From Cinnamomum chago (lineage: Eukaryota; Streptophyta; Magnoliopsida; Laurales; Lauraceae), in contig CP142456.1 of NCBI GenBank assembly GCA_038049695.1, positions 18,876,501 through 18,940,500 on the forward strand: 64,000 nucleotides of DNA, in the 5' to 3' direction. Shown piece after piece: positions 1-12,323 of this stretch (the first letter of the stretch is position 1; each line of letters opens with the position of its first letter). The notes beneath the pieces are model-generated. The model did not search any database. It worked only from the letters and a program-made list of their open reading frames with translations, and was not told the origin of the DNA. A program made the position numbers and the translations under genes.

Positions 1-1266
1 TTGTCATCCTCTTGGACTGGTCCTGAAAAACACAAGAATCACGTGAAAAAATGACTGAGCAAGGATGAGAAGATGTGAGTTTGCTAACAGAAAGTAGATT
101 AAATCCAAAAGAAGGAACAAATAACACATGTTGCAAATAAATGTGAGGATTGAGAAAAATAGAACCAATGTGAGTGACGGGTGCGACATTACCATTGGGT
201 AGTTTAACAGGTGAAATGCAAGACACTTTTGTAGATGTGTGAAACAATGAGGGATCAAATATCATACGATCTGACGCACTCGTGTCGACAATCCAAGTAT
301 GTTGTGAAACAAGAGAAGAGCAACATGTAGAGTTACCTGCGAAGTTTACTGTAGGCTGAGTACTACCTTCATGAAGAATGGATAGAAGTTGACGAAACTG
401 ATCCGGCGTAAAAGATTGAGCAGTAAGATTTGGGGATATGTTTGACTGCTCATTAATAGCTGGTTTTGTAGCTTGTGTTCGACTGGAATTATGCAGTCTA
501 TGACCTGGAGGATAGCCATAAAGTATGTAACATTTCTCTTTGATGTGGCCCACCCAGCCATAGTGATCACAAGTTGGGCGAGGACGCCTTTGACTGCCTG
601 GCCTGCCATTGTTTTGAGCATCACGTGAGTGCTGCCTCAATGAGTTTGAGTGTCTAGTAGAGGCAGCAAGAGCCACGGAATCAGATATATTTGTTGATGG
701 GGAGGATACTTCACGTTGTTTTTCCTCTTGTAAGAGAAAGGCATAGGCTTTGTTGACAGAAGGGAGGGGTTCCATGAAGAGAATTTGGCCTCGGACTTGA
801 GAATAAGAATCATGAAGCCCCATCAGAAATTGGATGAGCTGTTCTTGTTGTTGATAGTCTTGGATAGCTCGTAGTGATCCGCAAGAACAAGGAGGCACCT
901 TGAAATAAGAAAAAAGCTCGTCCCATAATGATTTCAATTTGGTGAAATATGTAGCAATAGATAAGTTGCCTTGAGTATGAAGGATAATCTCACGCTTGAG
1001 TTGAAAATTTCTGGGAACGTTGCTATGGGAGAAACGTTCTTTCAAATCAACCCAAATTTCTTGGGCCGTAGTAGTATAGATAACATTGTTAGAAGTATCA
1101 GAAGCAACTGAATTCAGAAGCCACGATCGAACCATATCGATGCATCTACTCCATAGTGAATAATTAGAAGAAGTAGATGCTGGTGTAGGGAGGGAACCAT
1201 CAACAAAACAGATTTTGTTTTTGGCACTTAAAGCAGTGCTCATGGCACGACTCCATGTAGCATAAT

Positions 1267-1603
1267 TGTAAGATCTCGGTCCCACTTCTAATATTTTATT
1301 ATATTTTAATTAGAGTATACTATTATTTTAATTAAATGTATTTTAGTTATTTAAGTGGTTAGGATTAAGTGGGGCACACGTTAGATTAGATGTGTGGATT
1401 GGTGAGTTGGGTTAATGGGTAGGTGACTTGACCCGTAGTTTTGACCCAATGACTTAAGCCCAGAGGATATCTTCTTAACATAATCCCTAATTTTAATAAC
1501 CACACGAGACTTATCCCTTCCCACTTATCTCTGCAACTCCTCCCGTTCGTCTTCTTCCTCTTTCAACTTCCCAAGCTTCTGCAACTTTTGGATCAAGCCA
1601 TCA
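1267..1603 (+). repeat. Left inverted terminal repeat, 337 bp
   Basis: It begins TGTAAGATCTCGGTCCCACT and ends GATCAAGCCATCA. It pairs with 4202-4538 in reverse orientation. Confidence 0.85.
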
Positions 1604-4201
1604 ACTGTCACGTCCCTCAAAATAAGAATTGGGAAAAACGTGAAAAATTAAATCAAATTCAAATTTCCTGTGTTTAATACAACACAAGCTTCTAAAAGTG
1701 GACCCACAAAAAATTTCGATCTGTGGTGAGTCAAAATAAATTTCATTAAATGCAGTGGAAGCTTTATTCGATTGGTATCCAATGTTCATAAATGAGAACC
1801 AACACAAATTCAGATAAAACAATAATAGTTAAAGTTGTTGAATAAATTAAATAATTTCTAAAAAAGGTCTCAACACTAAAAGGAAAGTTCATTTAAAATA
1901 ATTATACGGTGTCGTTCACTCTTGTGCAGGCTCAGACGGCTCCAAAGCCATCTCCGGCATCCCACTCGGGTTCATCAGTTGGCTCAAACGTTTTGAAACG
2001 TTTGACCCTCCTCCGTCTTCTCGGTAAAGTAGGGCTCGATACCTATGCACCAAATATTACAAAGTAAACAGCAAGTACATAATCATAATTCGAAATTTAA
2101 TACAACAACGAAAAGAATATAAACGAGAGTGATCATATTGAAGTAATATCAGTAATAATGACAAGAAAGAACGTATAGCATAATCCAAATAAAGCAAAAT
2201 GAGCAATATGATTCACACGAAGACAAGTGTCCCCGTTTTGGGTGGTCAGCCCTAAATAAATCAGGAGAGCCCGTCCATAACGTCGGTGGTCAAAAACCGA
2301 TCAAATTAAAAACAAATCAGGATAACCTATTCACATTCAAAGCGGATTATAAGTGATCCGGTCACATCGGTGATCAACCGTCCATATATCGATCTGCAAT
2401 CGTCCATAAATGACCCACATAAACATAAACATATAAGCATAATAGACCTGAATAATAAAGCTCCGACACAAGAGTCTTAAGTCAAAGTAAAGTGCTGGTC
2501 ATTCTACATTCCATATCATAATCAAATTGTCATACAAAAATTTGCCAAGCCACTTTATAGTCCATAACACACAATAGGGTATGCATCTAAAGGAATACAT
2601 ATCATAAACCAATATATATATATATATGCATGCGAAGGTTAAGACATAGATACGAATCGATCCTAAGGTCAAACATAAGGTCTCGTACCCAATAACCACA
2701 GGAATCTCTAATAGATAAAAGATCAACGCATCCCTTCTCCATCAATGGTGCATAGACCCAATTAAGGGTTTTCCAATAGAGATTGGTTGAATTCGAATCG
2801 ATTAGGATTTCCTCGAGGTCATACAAAGTACTAAACCCCAAGTTAGTAAGATATCGTTTGCCCGTACGGTATTTACTTAGTCCATTGATTCAATTAATAA
2901 AATATAATTTTAACACGTCAAAGATAGTAAAAGGTTATAATTTAGGTTTATAAAACAACCGGGTTTTTTTTCCTAATTTTCATAAACTAAAAGGGCCAGT
3001 AAATGATTAACCAAATTCAATGTCAAATGGGATGACATCACCCATCATCACCATTCTCTCTCCTATTCTCCCATGCTACATCAGGTCTAATATCACATGG
3101 AATGACATCATAGTCATCACCAGATGTCATTCTCTCTTTCCCAGAAAGTACCCTGAGTCAACACATATCCATACTTTCCATACACCCCCGGATCACCAAG
3201 CTTCATCCAAACTTCATCCCTTCACCTGCACGTTCTATAACAGAACGCCTTCAATAAAACCAAGCCTCTCGCCTACGACATTAAGTTGATAAAATCGTGG
3301 GTCCCGATGATCAAACACCCAGATCATCTTCACACACATCGCCCAGCCCTGTACGACAAAAGGGCGGCCCAGATCTATGATCAAACCACCCAGTGGGTCC
3401 CATCACGTCTGATGCCCAAACTGATTTTTCCCCTTAAACACGTCCTCTACTGATCAGGCTACCGGATGATGGCCCAATCGGGGTCCGCTGCCTACACGTC
3501 CAGCGTCCTTCAGATCGCCTGAGGGTCCACTACCAGATCTACAGTCCTGATCAAACATCAGTGGGGTCCACCTGGTCCTACAGCGAATGCACAAAAACAT
3601 GGCCTCATGGTTGTGGGTCCTTGAACCTATGACAGGTCCGGTCCTGTTGGGTTTCAAATTTCAATGGGTAATCCATCTACCTTGATGTACAAATCTTCAT
3701 AGTCAAATGAGTTGAAAAAAGGGTTTTGAAAACCAGTAGAATGAGTAATGGCTAAAAGTAAAACCGATGGAATCACCCTCAAATCTCCAGTCTCAAAATA
3801 TAATATTATAATTAAATGAAAAAGGGCATAAAAAGAATTTCTATATGCATCAAACTGGAATCAATGACAAACATATATATTAAATTTACAAATTATGTTT
3901 AGGTACTTGCCTTTCACCGTGGTTTGAAGGAAAATGCAACAGATCATAACCAATACCCAATCCGAGATTCCCACCGCGCTCGAGAATAATCCTATCACCA
4001 ATCTGATATAAAAGATGGGATAAGAATGTTTAGATGAACACATCCATTGTATTCCTACCCCAAAACCTAACATTGGAAAGATTAAGGATGAAACCTAAAA
4101 GTACAGATCTACTCCTAATGGTTTGAGGAGATGTTTGAGGAGATGGTTACCTGGGATGAGAAAGTTGAGCCAAGAATGATTGTGTCTTCAGATCTTGATT
4201 C

Positions 4202-4538
4202 TGATGGCTGGATCCAAAAGTTGCAGAAGCTTGGGAAGTTGAAAAGGGAAGAAGACGAACGGGAGGAGTTGCAGAGATAAGTGGGAAGGGATAAGTCTCG
4301 TGTGGTTATTAAAATTAGGGATTAGGTTAAGAAGATATCCTCTGGGCTTAAGTCATTGGATCAAAACTACGGGTCAAGTCACCTACCTATTAACCCAACT
4401 CACAAATCCACACATCTAATCTAACGTGTGCCCCACTTAATCCTAACCACTTAAATAACTAAAATACATTTAATTAAAATACTAGTATACTCTTATTAAA
4501 ATATAATAAAATATTAAAAGTGGGACCGGGATCTTACA
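4202..4538 (-). repeat. Right inverted terminal repeat, 337 bp
   Basis: It is the reverse complement of the left repeat with scattered substitutions, ending GGGATCTTACA. Beyond the repeat, the minus-strand interior (4201 downward) looks like a leader sequence with a CAG/GTAACC splice-donor-like site near 4150, but no reading frame follows that I can support. Confidence 0.85.
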
Positions 4539-4725
4539 ATAATTATCTCCTGTCAAGGGCTGTGAGACTAAACCAGTGCCTGGACTATCAAAGTGATGCA
4601 AAAAACATGGATGAGAAGCATCACTATTTGATCCAGATTGATTATGACTGGATGTTGACATAATGAGACGGTAATGCGTCAAGGAAGAGAAAAAGGCACC
4701 AAATGCTTAGGGATTACTGTTTGTT

Positions 4726-4736
4726 CTCTGATACCA
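4726..4736 (-). other. Primer-binding site (initiator tRNA-Met)
   Basis: On the minus strand the bases immediately after the LTR read TGGTATCAGAG, the usual match to the 3' end of plant initiator methionine tRNA, as in most Copia elements. Its position fixes the LTR boundary and the direction of the element. Confidence 0.85.
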
Positions 4737-4924
4737 TGATAAATTTGAAAAAGCTTCTATACAGCTTGATATCAATTGCTTCATTAAGTATGGCATATAT
4801 ACAATATTTGCAACTAAATATCCCAGAATATGGGGATCTAATCCTATCTTATGTTAACTGAGAACTAAAATGGTGCGATTAGTTTACAACAGTAATGTTG
4901 GACTTAGTCAAGAAATTCCTAACA
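4737..4924 (-). repeat. 5' LTR of the Copia element
   Basis: A 188-bp unit starts TGATAAATT and ends CCTAACA on the plus strand, so on the element strand it is TGTTAGG...TTTATCA with canonical TG/CA ends. It directly abuts the primer-binding site. The flank after 4924 is GAGCA, the presumed 5-bp target site; the other end of the element is off the window, so the duplication cannot be checked. Confidence 0.75.
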
Positions 4925-4929
4925 GAGCA

Positions 4930-5279
4930 CAAGAAAACTTGGATTGAAGAATCGCCAATAACCCACCTCGGTTGGAAGCAAAAGACATCACATTTTACGA
5001 ACAACCTATCCCTTGTTCATGCCAAGTTGTTTCATTAACCCGACGATGCTCTTGTCTAGCACATATGGTTTTAAACATTCATAGTCATTTCATCCTTTGA
5101 TTTTGTTTCTTAATTCTGAAACATGCATAGTAAATTAAAGAATATAACTAGGACACGCTACATCAATTTTTCCTGTCTTTATTGGCAAGGCAGTTGAGCT
5201 ACTAGCTATAGTGCATGACTACATGCAATTAGGCTACTTCTGGTATCTATCTAAGGACTGTCATATTTGTATTTGTAGG
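4930..5279. other. Non-coding stretch
   Basis: AT-rich DNA between the Copia LTR and the hydrolase relic. I see no gene, repeat or regulatory signal that I can support. Confidence 0.5.
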
Positions 5280-6625
5280 CCATCAACAAACTTCCTCTTA
5301 TTCCCTCCATTGTCGAATTCATCATAATATTGTTTTCTTGGGTGAGTAGTACTGTTGCACACAACATAGTGGCAAGTTTCAGTAAATGGAATATATATGA
5401 TCACACTACCTTATGCTTTAACTTTCACTTTTTTTTATTCTTTTCTCTTTCTTTTCAAGTGGTTTATTTATCATCATTTCCTATTCAAACCTCATAAGTT
5501 AGAGCTTCATTGATATATATATATATATATACACACGTGCGCATTCTCATTTAAGTGGGTGTGGGTTAATAATTATTTCTGAGATGAGAGCTCTGTTTTT
5601 TGGACCTCATCTGTCATCTTTTTCATACATTTATTGTAAATCTACTGTCACAACTCATTATAGAAAAAGTCGTTTATTTGAAGGGGTTTTGCTCATACCC
5701 ACCTAGTGAGGGAAGTTAAGATATTTGCTCGCATAGTGCAGTCCTTATGGACTAAAATGCCATTGACGTTGTGGTACAATGTATAAAAAAATAGCCTATT
5801 TGCTACCTCTTCATCACACACAGTTATTGAATACGGAAGATCTAATAAATTAATTTTTCCTTCATTTATCTGTTCTCCTATTTTCTTTGATAAATTCCAA
5901 TGTTGGTGAATATGACACTAATTTGTTTTTTGTATTTGCTTCATTTAGATTGGAAAACTCATTCGAAGACATGTGGGACTGGGTATAAGTGTGAACACAG
6001 AACCCTTTTCTTGAGGTGTGCTTCTTCATTTAGTTTTGGATGATTGATCTCATGGTTCTCAAATAATTTTCAACATACCTAGTTAGTTATTGATGGTCAA
6101 AGGAAACTGCCTTGTGTGGGTAAACTCGTAAGTGTGATGACCTGGTAAACTTTCTTTTGTAAATACCGATTGTGGATAATTGTAGACTATGGAGTTAATT
6201 ACGTGAGAATCATCTAATCTTTGTAAAGAATGTCAATTACTTTTGTGATCAGGTGGAGCCTAGACCTAAAGTTCTAAAGTTGATGGATAAGGCCAAGGTT
6301 GCAATAAGATAACAACTTAAACATTATTTTGTTTTGGTATTCAATTCTCTCTCTGTCTTTCTAAACATACATTGCATGGATTTCTTTTTCTTTTTCTTTT
6401 TGTGTAGGGAATTAAACTTGTTGTTTGCTCTGCAGCAATTGAAAGTTCTTATATACTTTTTCTTGAAAATCTTGTAGGACTTGTAAGTGCTTTTAAATTA
6501 TCTGTTTAATAGACTACATCTTTACTTTTCCACTCCTGTGAAATAAGGTTGACTTCTTCCTTTCTTTCCATATTACTGATGTTGGTTACAGGAGCGCTTC
6601 CCTTGTCTTGATTATTTCCTTGCAG
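5280..6625 (+). pseudogene. HAD-like hydrolase gene fragment (At4g39970-type)
   Basis: Four short exon-like segments with GT-AG borders lie in order: 5949-5982 (DWKTHSKTCGTG), 6253-6297 (VEPRPKVLKLMDKAK), 6408-6482 (starts GIKLVVCSAAIESS) and 6592-6625 (ERFPCLDYFLAG). They follow the middle of the plant chloroplast HAD/CbbY-like hydrolase typified by Arabidopsis At4g39970, which has matching blocks around VEPRPG, CSAA and a C-terminal FLAG-D. A weaker candidate exon at about 5280-5327 could be the preceding one and contains a stop. The N-terminal nucleophile motif DCDGV and the C-terminal catalytic part after FLAG are missing, so no enzyme can be made. The introns are retained, so this is not a retro-copy but a truncated duplicate or a captured fragment. 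Confidence 0.7.
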
Positions 6626-7420
6626 GTGAGTTCGATAAATGTATTTTAAATCTTTTTCCATGCATGTATTCTAATATCATATTCTCGGGGTTTTTTTGGG
6701 GATCTGTATATTGTTAAAGTGTCTTGTTATTGCCCTTTCGGTATATGTTTATATTGTGAAGCCTAGATGCTTAGTTTTTTTTATCAATGTAGTTTCTAAT
6801 TTGTCTGAGAGTTGAATGCTTTCAACGTAGAACTTTTCTGTGATTGTTTTACTTTTTGAAGGAATGAGTTACGAAAGGGACTTTCTGCAATTTATGTTGT
6901 AATATTAATTTCCATTGTTCTTTAGGAGACTTTTAGTGGTTACCATGGACTTCAAAAACCTCTCCGTGTCCAACTTGAAGTGCACGTAATCCACTATATA
7001 TGTTTGATTGATCTATGTGCTGAATTGGGAGAGGTTTGTCATAAGAGTAGTGCTTGAATTTCGTAATTGGTGTATTGTTGTGTTGGTGACGGTGTTTTTT
7101 AATGTGCAGGTGGTGTTGGTGATTGCTGGAGTAAATTGATTAATGACATGCTGATTGGCAATGTGGCCCAACTTTTATGGCCCACCTAAGTTGTTTCTGA
7201 ATTTTTATGGATTTTGGTTTTGTAGGCTTCTATTATAATTCCTTTTACGATCTTCTTGTGATGATGGTTTTTTTTTTTTTTAGCCTTAGTTCATTTTGTA
7301 ATGATAGTGCTTTCATTTACCAAAAGTCACTCTATAGAAAAATAATAATAATATATTTTTTTATTTTTATAAATTATAAAACGATTGCCGAAGAAAGTTA
7401 TTTTTTATCTTTTTTTTTTT
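6626..7420. other. Non-coding stretch
   Basis: T-rich DNA downstream of the hydrolase relic. The next exon expected for that gene was looked for and not found. Short intron-like borders near 6920 and 7110 do not give a recognisable product. Confidence 0.45.
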
Positions 7421-7605
7421 TAAGTAAACGATAAATGACGGTCTAGAACCGTCGGTTATTAGTAACGGTTATTAGCCGTCGTTTTTAAATAATTTTCTAA
7501 CAGACAACAGCAGTCGTTTTTCAAAAACGACTCCAAAATTCTCGACGGTCTAATCCGTCGATTTTCACTAAAAACGACGGCCATTTAGTGATTTTTGACG
7601 TAGTG
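7420..7605. mobile_element. CACTA-like (En/Spm) terminal fragment
   Basis: The right edge reads TTTTTGACGTAGTG, so the minus strand starts CACTACGTCAAAAA, the CACTA signature. The subterminal zone holds repeated CCGTCG/CGACGG motifs in both orientations, as in plant CACTA ends. No matching CACTA start was seen to the left, so this is probably a truncated end. The 3-bp flank is GAG. Confidence 0.6.
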
Positions 7606-9056
7606 GAGGTTGATAGTCGAGAATTCTCGAATAGGAGTTGCATATAGTACCTCTTTCTCTTTGTAATTTTCTTTTGACGCAAGAGAACTATCGTTGCTTG
7701 GACCATGCAAAGGCATACGTTGCAACCTTTCCATTCATAATAAATGAAATTCTAAGAAATTGTGTTAAAAAATGGAAGGAAGTCACTTACATAAGTTTTT
7801 CTTATCCGTTCCCAGCTGCTGGATCTATTCTTTTACTAGCATATAAATTCAAACCATTCATATTGTTTACCGTTGCTATGAGCATTGCCTTAATATCCTC
7901 ATCTTCTTCTAGAGTAATCGATGAGAATGCAAATTCATTGTAATAAAAGTACTGTAAAACTGGCATGTCATTGGGTGCTTCTCACTTAGATACTCCAACT
8001 GCAACGTTGAGCAAATAACTATAACTTATGTCGGTGGGTAGATACCTCATCTTTTGTTTTCCACCTTTGTACATCAAACGATTAATATAAAAATCAAACA
8101 CTCCACATCATAGTGGAAAATGACCAAAATTTCATTGTCTGACATCCTAACATTCAATAAAAAAAAAAAATGCTTGAACTAGGTTTAACACCAATAACAA
8201 ATATAAACGATGACATTTATTCCGATGGCAGAAATGTTAAATTATGTACTCCATCCATTATTATCAAAGAATACTAAATAAATTGTATTAATATATCAAA
8301 AAATGGACAAAGGGACATGACTACCTAATTTTAGATTACTTTGGAAGCAAATCTTCAGCACTCCATGACGTGGTTGGTCAACACTCCATTCATAATTATA
8401 TTTAACGAATATGACATACACATATGAGTTCTTACCCATTTGCATCTCTCATGTAAGGAATTATGACCAAATGTTCATTCCTTGTTGAGCTAATGCCCAT
8501 GTGTATGTAACTGACAGAATCCCAAAATTATTTTCAAACTCTAACTATTTCAATGTTAGCCAGTGCCCATGCCCTTCCCCATATCCAACCATTTCTATGT
8601 GAGCAAATGCCGATACCCTTTTCTATCACCTTCTATTGCAGCCAAAGCCAATGCTCATTTATATCACTAAAATAGATTTTTTTATCAGAAGAAAGTTAAT
8701 GTGGACTACCCACCTCTTTAATGGAGTGAATACTAATTATTAACCAAGGAGATGGAAGCTTTAATAAATAGTTCCAAGCATCAACTTTTTGGGTAAAATA
8801 GAAACACATGTGGAGATTGTTCTTGTAGATTTAATCAAATATAAAGAAAGTAAATCTAGACTATCAACCTCTTTAATGGAGCCCAAACCTTCCTACTTAA
8901 TAGAGTAAAGAGCATGATTTTCTCAAAAAGTAAGGGGGGGTGGGAGAGGGGTTATAGAGAGACTCATCCGGATCCCAAAAAAGGCAAGTGGGAAAAGGGA
9001 GTTCGACATTCTTTATGTCGTAATGAAACTGTGATATCCCCGCTCAACACCAAGAG

Positions 9057-9089
<33 letters not shown>

Positions 9090-9529
9090 AACTGGCGGGA
9101 GGACCAAGATGGTTTATATAAGACGATGATGGAGTTTTTGCCTTTTGACAAATCTAAGGGGCTTTTTTCTGGTAAAATTCCTCATTTCTTTAAGGTCTTA
9201 CCCATAACCCGTAATATCGTGGGTCATGATATCATGACTCATGTATCTATGGTATGGTGGGTGAGTAAAAGATATTGTTCAAGGTTTGTTTGTTAAACAA
9301 TTAGAGAATGCCATTTATCAACTTTTCTTCCAACCTTAGATTTAAATTCTCACCTTTGCTCTTTGTGATACCCATCTCCTCATCTAAGGACCTAATCACT
9401 AGATTTCAGTGTCATATGGCCCCATAGATGGCGTAATTTCTGTTGGAAATATATTATAGAAGTAATTGTTTATAAATTAATTAAAAATAATATAATTTAG
9501 ATGAAGGAAAGAAGGGGCCTAAACTAGGG
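7606..9529. other. Intergenic stretch, no gene recognised
   Basis: This AT-rich region has a plus-strand frame of about 100 codons near 7640-7943 with no recognisable motif. A loosely duplicated phrase (CACCTCTTTAATGGAG and CAACCTCTTTAATGGAG near 8710 and 8865) and an A-rich run near 9059 are the only structure I see. Confidence 0.45.
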
Positions 9530-9538
9530 CTGTCAATC

Positions 9539-9700
9539 CGGCCTTTTGACAAAGGGGCCCGGCCCAGCCTAGCCCGCAAAAGCCCTCAAAGCGAGGGCTT
9601 CTTTTTTTGTCCTAAAGCCCGAGGGTAGGGTAGGGCCCGATTTTGAAAAGCCCGCAATATTGAGGGCCGAGCTAGGGCTTGACTTTTCTAGCCCGAGGGG
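9539..9700. mobile_element. hAT-type end fragment with GC-rich subterminal repeats
   Basis: It begins TAGGGCTGTCAATCCGGCC and continues with clustered GGCCC, AGCCC and GGGCTT motifs. This is the layout of ends of non-autonomous plant hAT elements in this window (compare 25793 and 28827). No partner end or 8-bp duplication was found, so it is truncated. Confidence 0.45.
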
Positions 9701-9878
9701 AGGTGTTGAAGACAATGGATGAAGATGGGCAAGAAAATTGAAGAAGTTAGCTTGCCTCATAGGGCTATTATTTTCACGACTCATGGCCACCATCTTAAGA
9801 AGCACATGGGTATGTGAAGGACTAGAGTCTAAAGAGGTGTTGAAGACAATGGATGAAGATGGGCAAGAAAATTGAAGA
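9701..9878 (+). repeat. 44-bp direct repeat pair
   Basis: The 44-bp segment at 9701-9744 (AGGTGTTGAAGACAATGGAT and so on) recurs without change at 9835-9878. The first copy starts exactly where the hAT-like end stops, suggesting a local duplication tied to an insertion or repair event. Confidence 0.75.
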
Positions 9879-10238
9879 GTTCAGAACATTCTGATGTTCA
9901 AATATGCTCTTACCATGGATAGGGAATGCCCCAAAAATGTATTGGAACATTCTGATGCGTAAACTAACAGCCGTTCTCAATTGATTATTAGTTATTGTTA
10001 TATTTTGTGATTAACTACTCATTCATGAACAACCAATTAAGTGGTGTCAATGTCTTCCAGTTTTGTAGAAATTGGAGCAGAGCACTCCACCATCTTTTAC
10101 GGGGTAACATCAGATCAGTATAGTTTTCACCCATTTATCTTCCAGCCCAGAATCAGGCGAAGGCTAGCCCGCATGCCTAATTCTGACCCAACCTCAAACG
10201 CACCACATTCTCAATCGGGCCCGGATTTGGATACCACC

Positions 10239-11117
10239 CAGGACCGGCTCGAAACAATTTGAGGCCTAAAGCGACAATTCTAAATGAGGCCTCAAATCAT
10301 CTATTATCTTTTTTGTCTCTCTCTTTTCTTTTTCTTTTTTTCTTTTTTTAGTTTGGAGCATCTGGATTCGTATTTTCTAATAGATACATTTATCATTTAT
10401 AAATTATAACTAATAATATTTATAAATAAAACGAACACTAACTATAATAAACATACAATACGAGCATGGAATTAAAAAAATCTTAAAATCATAAAACAGT
10501 AAAACCTGATTTAGTGATTTATCATTATTGGCCATAAAGATTGTAGATGTAGATGAATTTCGAATTTGATCTAGATTTTTCATTATGAGAAAAAATGGAT
10601 TATATTTGAGATAATGGGTTATGATTAACATATATTATAAGAAAGACTCTCGTATATTATCATAATATATCCACATATATTATTAAAAATAAAATAAAAC
10701 CAGATCAATAAATCTTTAAAGAAGATTGCTTTAAGAAAAAGTAATTATAGAGAAAAGCAATCTATGAGAGAGACAGAGGGTAAAAGAGTAAAGAGTAAGT
10801 GAGATGGAAAAGTGGTGGTGGAGAAACGTTCATTGGAAAAACCTTACTGGTGAGGTGGCAAGGAGGTTGGGTTGAGATTTGTTGGGAGTTAAAAAGACAG
10901 AGTGTGTAGAGAAAAAGGAGGATGACACTTGCTTTAATGCTTTGTTTAAATGTGAAAAGATGGCTTTAATGAGATATGATACTAATTACTATTATGGGGC
11001 CTTGGGAGAAAAAAAAAAAAAAAACAATAGCAGTTGCTTTAATACTTTTTTAGAATTTAAAAAGATTATTTTTATGGGGCCAAGGGCTTTTCTTGCCCAA
11101 TGGTCGAGCCGGCCCTG
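10239..11117. mobile_element. Non-autonomous hAT element, 879 bp
   Basis: The ends CAGGACCGGCTCGA and, on the other strand, CAGGGCCGGCTCGA form terminal inverted repeats. A perfect 8-bp target duplication ATACCACC lies at 10231-10238 and 11118-11125. The interior is AT-rich and non-coding, with GGGGCC motifs near the right end. It depends on transposase from elsewhere. Confidence 0.88.
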
Positions 11118-11125
11118 ATACCACC

Positions 11126-12323
11126 TCTGCTGATCTCATTAGAAAATCTGTAAAAGACTGAAGCCCAAGCATGTCACATTTAGTATCTGGAGTTTGGACC
11201 ATAGATTTAGGCCCAGACCGATCTCAGGCCTCATCACTTGCATATATATGAGGCCTACATATTGTAGTGATACATTCATTAACTCTGTTCCTCTTTTGAG
11301 TTTTTGTGGCATTTGGATAATACAACAAGAGAAAAGGCAGATGTTAATAAATTTCATCTTTTTCCTTATTGAATTTAGATTGGAGATCTGGCTTCCACTC
11401 ATTCTTATATATGGTCTATCTCATGCCAAAAACTAGCTTATGATACTATTACTGCATTTCAAGCAGGGTTTAAAACTCAAATATCCACGATGCCGATTGA
11501 CAAAACTTTATTTTTTCTTTTGGTAACAGTTTTTTTTGTAAAAGATTGACTCAACTTGAATCGCCAATTGAGATGACTGAATTATGGGAATTTTTATACA
11601 TGTCCCATTTTTATCTTTACTTGTAACAAAATCAGTGCTTCATGCAATTAGGTTATCAAGCACCACCCTATAAACAATGATATTGTAACATGTCCCCTTA
11701 TGTCCAGGCCCAGCTGGACTCAAGCCCTTGAACAGTCACCACACCACGGCTCAATATCTACATGAACTGTTTTAGTCATTGTTGCACTCATTCAATGATC
11801 TCTTAAAAAATAATGGCTAAAAGAATCTAATCAAATGAGAACAAAGTTCAACTTTTTAAAAAGCAGATTTTGGACCAATTAGATGGCTACGATCGCCCTT
11901 CCTATCCTAATTTTGTAGAGCTTCTGGCAAGCAACAAATGAATGCAAGATCCACCCCTGGATGTCAGAAATTAGGAGCAGGAGCAGCAGCAGCTAAGTTT
12001 ATCTCAAATGAAAGAATTAAAAGCAAGGCTGGAGAACTCAGGACTCAAGACCCAAATTCCCCCAACTCAGGAAAACTTGACTCGGGGGCGTCAACATGAT
12101 GATTCAGTAGTGTCATTTTCCCAACAGTCAACTGAGCTGCTTTAGTACCAATCCATTCATATCATATCACATGCCCAACCCTAGATGTGCATCGTCAGAT
12201 TATTAATGCACGAAAAAAGAGAGTATAAACTGATAGTAAACCTCACTTTTCATTAATTTAAAGTGATACAGAGTGATATTTGAATCAGTACCTGTTCATG
12301 GACAGGTGTGAGCATGAATGCTT
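11126..12323. other. Intergenic stretch, no gene recognised
   Basis: Mixed-composition DNA with overlapping short frames on both strands near 11140-11436 but no recognisable protein, RNA or repeat. Confidence 0.45.

Larger units (their letters stand above)
1267..4538. mobile_element. 3.27 kb insertion with 337-bp inverted LTR-like ends
   Basis: The element is inserted in the Copia gag and flanked by the 5-bp duplication ATAAT (1262-1266 and 4539-4543). Its ends, 1267-1603 and 4202-4538, are inverted copies of each other with few differences. Each copy starts with TG and ends with CA (TGTAAGATC...GCCATCA), which is LTR-like, but LTRs should be in direct orientation. The interior (1604-4201) has no convincing coding region. 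It starts near a motif TGTCACGTCCC and is rich in short AT stretches. A 5-bp duplication and TG/CA ends argue against Mutator (9 bp) and hAT (8 bp). Possible origins are a rearranged LTR element with one LTR inverted or an uncommon terminal-inverted-repeat element. Confidence 0.75.
1..4736 (-). pseudogene. Copia gag-protease, split by an insertion
   Basis: This is the N-terminal part of a Ty1/Copia polyprotein read right to left. The start is near 4661 and about 39 codons run to 4544; the frame resumes at 1266 and stays open for about 422 codons to position 1, continuing off the window. Visible parts are the N-terminal motif QPLTGDNY at the insertion point, a UBN2-type gag domain with a LWDEL motif (near 930), a zinc-knuckle region at about 505-560 and a protease motif WIVDTSA near 270-290. 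The knuckle has Cys-Asp-His-Tyr where Cys-X2-Cys is usual, and the protease has DTSA where DSGA is usual, so both sites look damaged. The only interruption of the frame is the element at 1267-4538. Integrase, RT and RNase H would lie outside the window. The family call is firm; the lineage is not resolved. Confidence 0.85.

Noticed and set aside
7638..7943. 101-codon plus-strand frame
   Set aside because: Tested as a possible small membrane protein, but there is no family match and the AT-rich context makes a chance frame likely.
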